From: Chloroflexota bacterium
Lineage (GTDB): Bacteria; Chloroflexota; Limnocylindria; Limnocylindrales; CSP1-4
Direction of reading: 5' to 3'
Assembly (NCBI GenBank): GCA_016191345.1
Contig: JACPOU010000037.1
Coordinates: 31,598-95,597, forward strand
DNA length: 64,000 bases
Part shown: one piece after another, positions 63,422 to 64,000 of the stretch
Position numbering within the stretch: position 1 is the first letter of the stretch
How the letters are laid out: the number at the start of each line of letters is the position of its first letter
Made by a program: the position numbers and the translations under genes
The notes under the pieces: generated by a model
What the model saw: the letters and a program-made list of their open reading frames with translations, nothing else
The model's database searches: none
Told to the model about the DNA's origin: nothing

Positions 63422-63819
63422 CCCTGCCGCGGGGCAGACCGGCCGTCGATCGCCCCGTCCGCGTCGACCTCGCCGCGGCGATCCTCGCCTTCGTCGGCCT
63501 CTTCGGCTGGGCGCAGCTCGCGATCGGCGACTATGCCGTCACGGGCAGCCTGCCGGCCAAGGGTCCGATCGTCGGGGTCGCATTCATCCTCTACGCGACG
63601 GCGATCGTGCTCGCCGTCCTCGTTCGCATGGGTCGTGGCTGGCTTGCCGCCGTCAACCTCGCGGCGGTGTTCGCGATCATCCACGCCCTCGCGATCGGGC
63701 CGCGGACGAACCTTCTCATCGCGATCCTCACCGGCATCGCCTTCGCCTGCCTGCTCGCGGAGCGGCGCTGGTTCGCCGGGCCGCCCTCGAGCCCACCGCG
63801 GATCGACGCGGCTCGATAG
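63418..63819 (+). CDS. Small four-helix membrane protein
   Basis: 133 residues with four hydrophobic segments (about 17-38, 50-68, 75-95, 98-112) and short charged ends. I do not recognise a family. The GTG start overlaps the tatA stop (GTGA), so it is co-translated with TatA. Confidence 0.6.
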   Translation: MTLPRGRPAVDRPVRVDLAAAILAFVGLFGWAQLAIGDYAVTGSLPAKGPIVGVAFILYATAIVLAVLVRMGRGWLAAVNLAAVFAIIHALAIGPRTNLLIAILTGIAFACLLAERRWFAGPPSSPPRIDAAR

Positions 63820-63858
63820 GAGGACCTGCGGCCCCGGCGGCGCCCGCCACGCGGGGCC

Positions 63859-64000
63859 TCAGCCGCCGCCGAGCGGAGCGCCGTCGAGGGCTTCGAGGCG
63901 CAGGTCGAGCTCACCCGTCGCCTCGTCAGCCGCGGCGACGACCATGGCGGTGTCCCCGAACGGCATTCGATCGCCGCGCCCGAGCTCGACGAGCGGATAC
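63859..64000 (-). CDS. C-terminal part of an unidentified protein (cut by the window end)
   Basis: The last 46 codons and stop are present. The visible part reads PLVELGRGDRMPFGDTAMVV, then DEATGELDLRLEALDG, ending APLGGG. Composition is that of a real protein, unlike the shadow frames. Too little is present to name a family. Confidence 0.55.
   Translation of the reverse strand, partial: YPLVELGRGDRMPFGDTAMVVAAADEATGELDLRLEALDGAPLGGG

Overview
The window is about 70% GC, densely packed and strongly operonic. The gene set fits a Chloroflexota bacterium (Ca. Limnocylindria-like) or, second choice, an actinobacterium: class I lysyl-tRNA synthetase, a K+-independent proton pyrophosphatase, ArgR, cyanophycin genes, an LLM/F420-type enzyme, and no phage or conjugation genes. 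The taxonomic call is an inference from gene content, base composition and gene starts, not from a marker tree. Most neighbouring genes overlap by 1-4 bases (ATGA, GTGA or TGATG). Many genes that open a transcription unit have a TANNNT -10 hexamer only 6-11 bases before the start codon and no Shine-Dalgarno site, so leaderless mRNAs seem common.

Layout. 1-590: GC-rich tandem repeats and a short element with inverted ends. 590-886: UBP-type zinc finger protein. 1591-5459 (minus): tRNA-Ser, a GNAT acetyltransferase, serS and class I lysS in one direction. 5564-12230 (minus): greA, argR, uppP, hppA and an Ig-like/beta-propeller surface protein. 12299-15152 (plus): signal peptidase I and two NuoN/HyfE-like membrane proteins. 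15208-20094 (minus): ndk, a TPR-like protein, an M16 peptidase, a purine permease and a hypothetical gene. 20307-24340 (plus): the pantothenate/CoA operon coaX-coaBC-panB-panC.

24425-36091 is an L-arabinose island: a Gfo/Idh dehydrogenase, a ChvE-GguA-GguB sugar importer, araA, araD, araB, then a divergent LacI regulator coupled to an LLM-family oxidoreductase. Two almost identical 26-bp palindromes sit 5 bases downstream of the -10 boxes of the chvE and araB promoters and are the probable LacI operators.

35938-46221: a BioD-like/DRTGG protein and partner, glutamate dehydrogenase, DegV, an MFS transporter, a gamma-glutamyltransferase, a repeat region carrying a second copy of the inverted-end element, a small Cys-rich protein, AzlC/AzlD and RidA. 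46231-53841 looks like a cyanophycin locus: an M20 peptidase, a CphA paralogue that keeps only the Mur-ligase half, full-length CphA and cyanophycinase. 54093-60254 (minus): lhr, nei and a class II glutamine amidotransferase. 60521-64000: DoxX-like protein, a histone-deacetylase-family enzyme fused to a GNAT acetyltransferase, TatA, a small membrane protein and the cut-off end of another gene.

Most noteworthy are the pair of MITE-like elements with arm-derived tandem arrays, the deacetylase-acetyltransferase fusion, the ATP-grasp-less CphA paralogue, the conserved promoter-operator geometry of the arabinose regulon, and the widespread leaderless starts.
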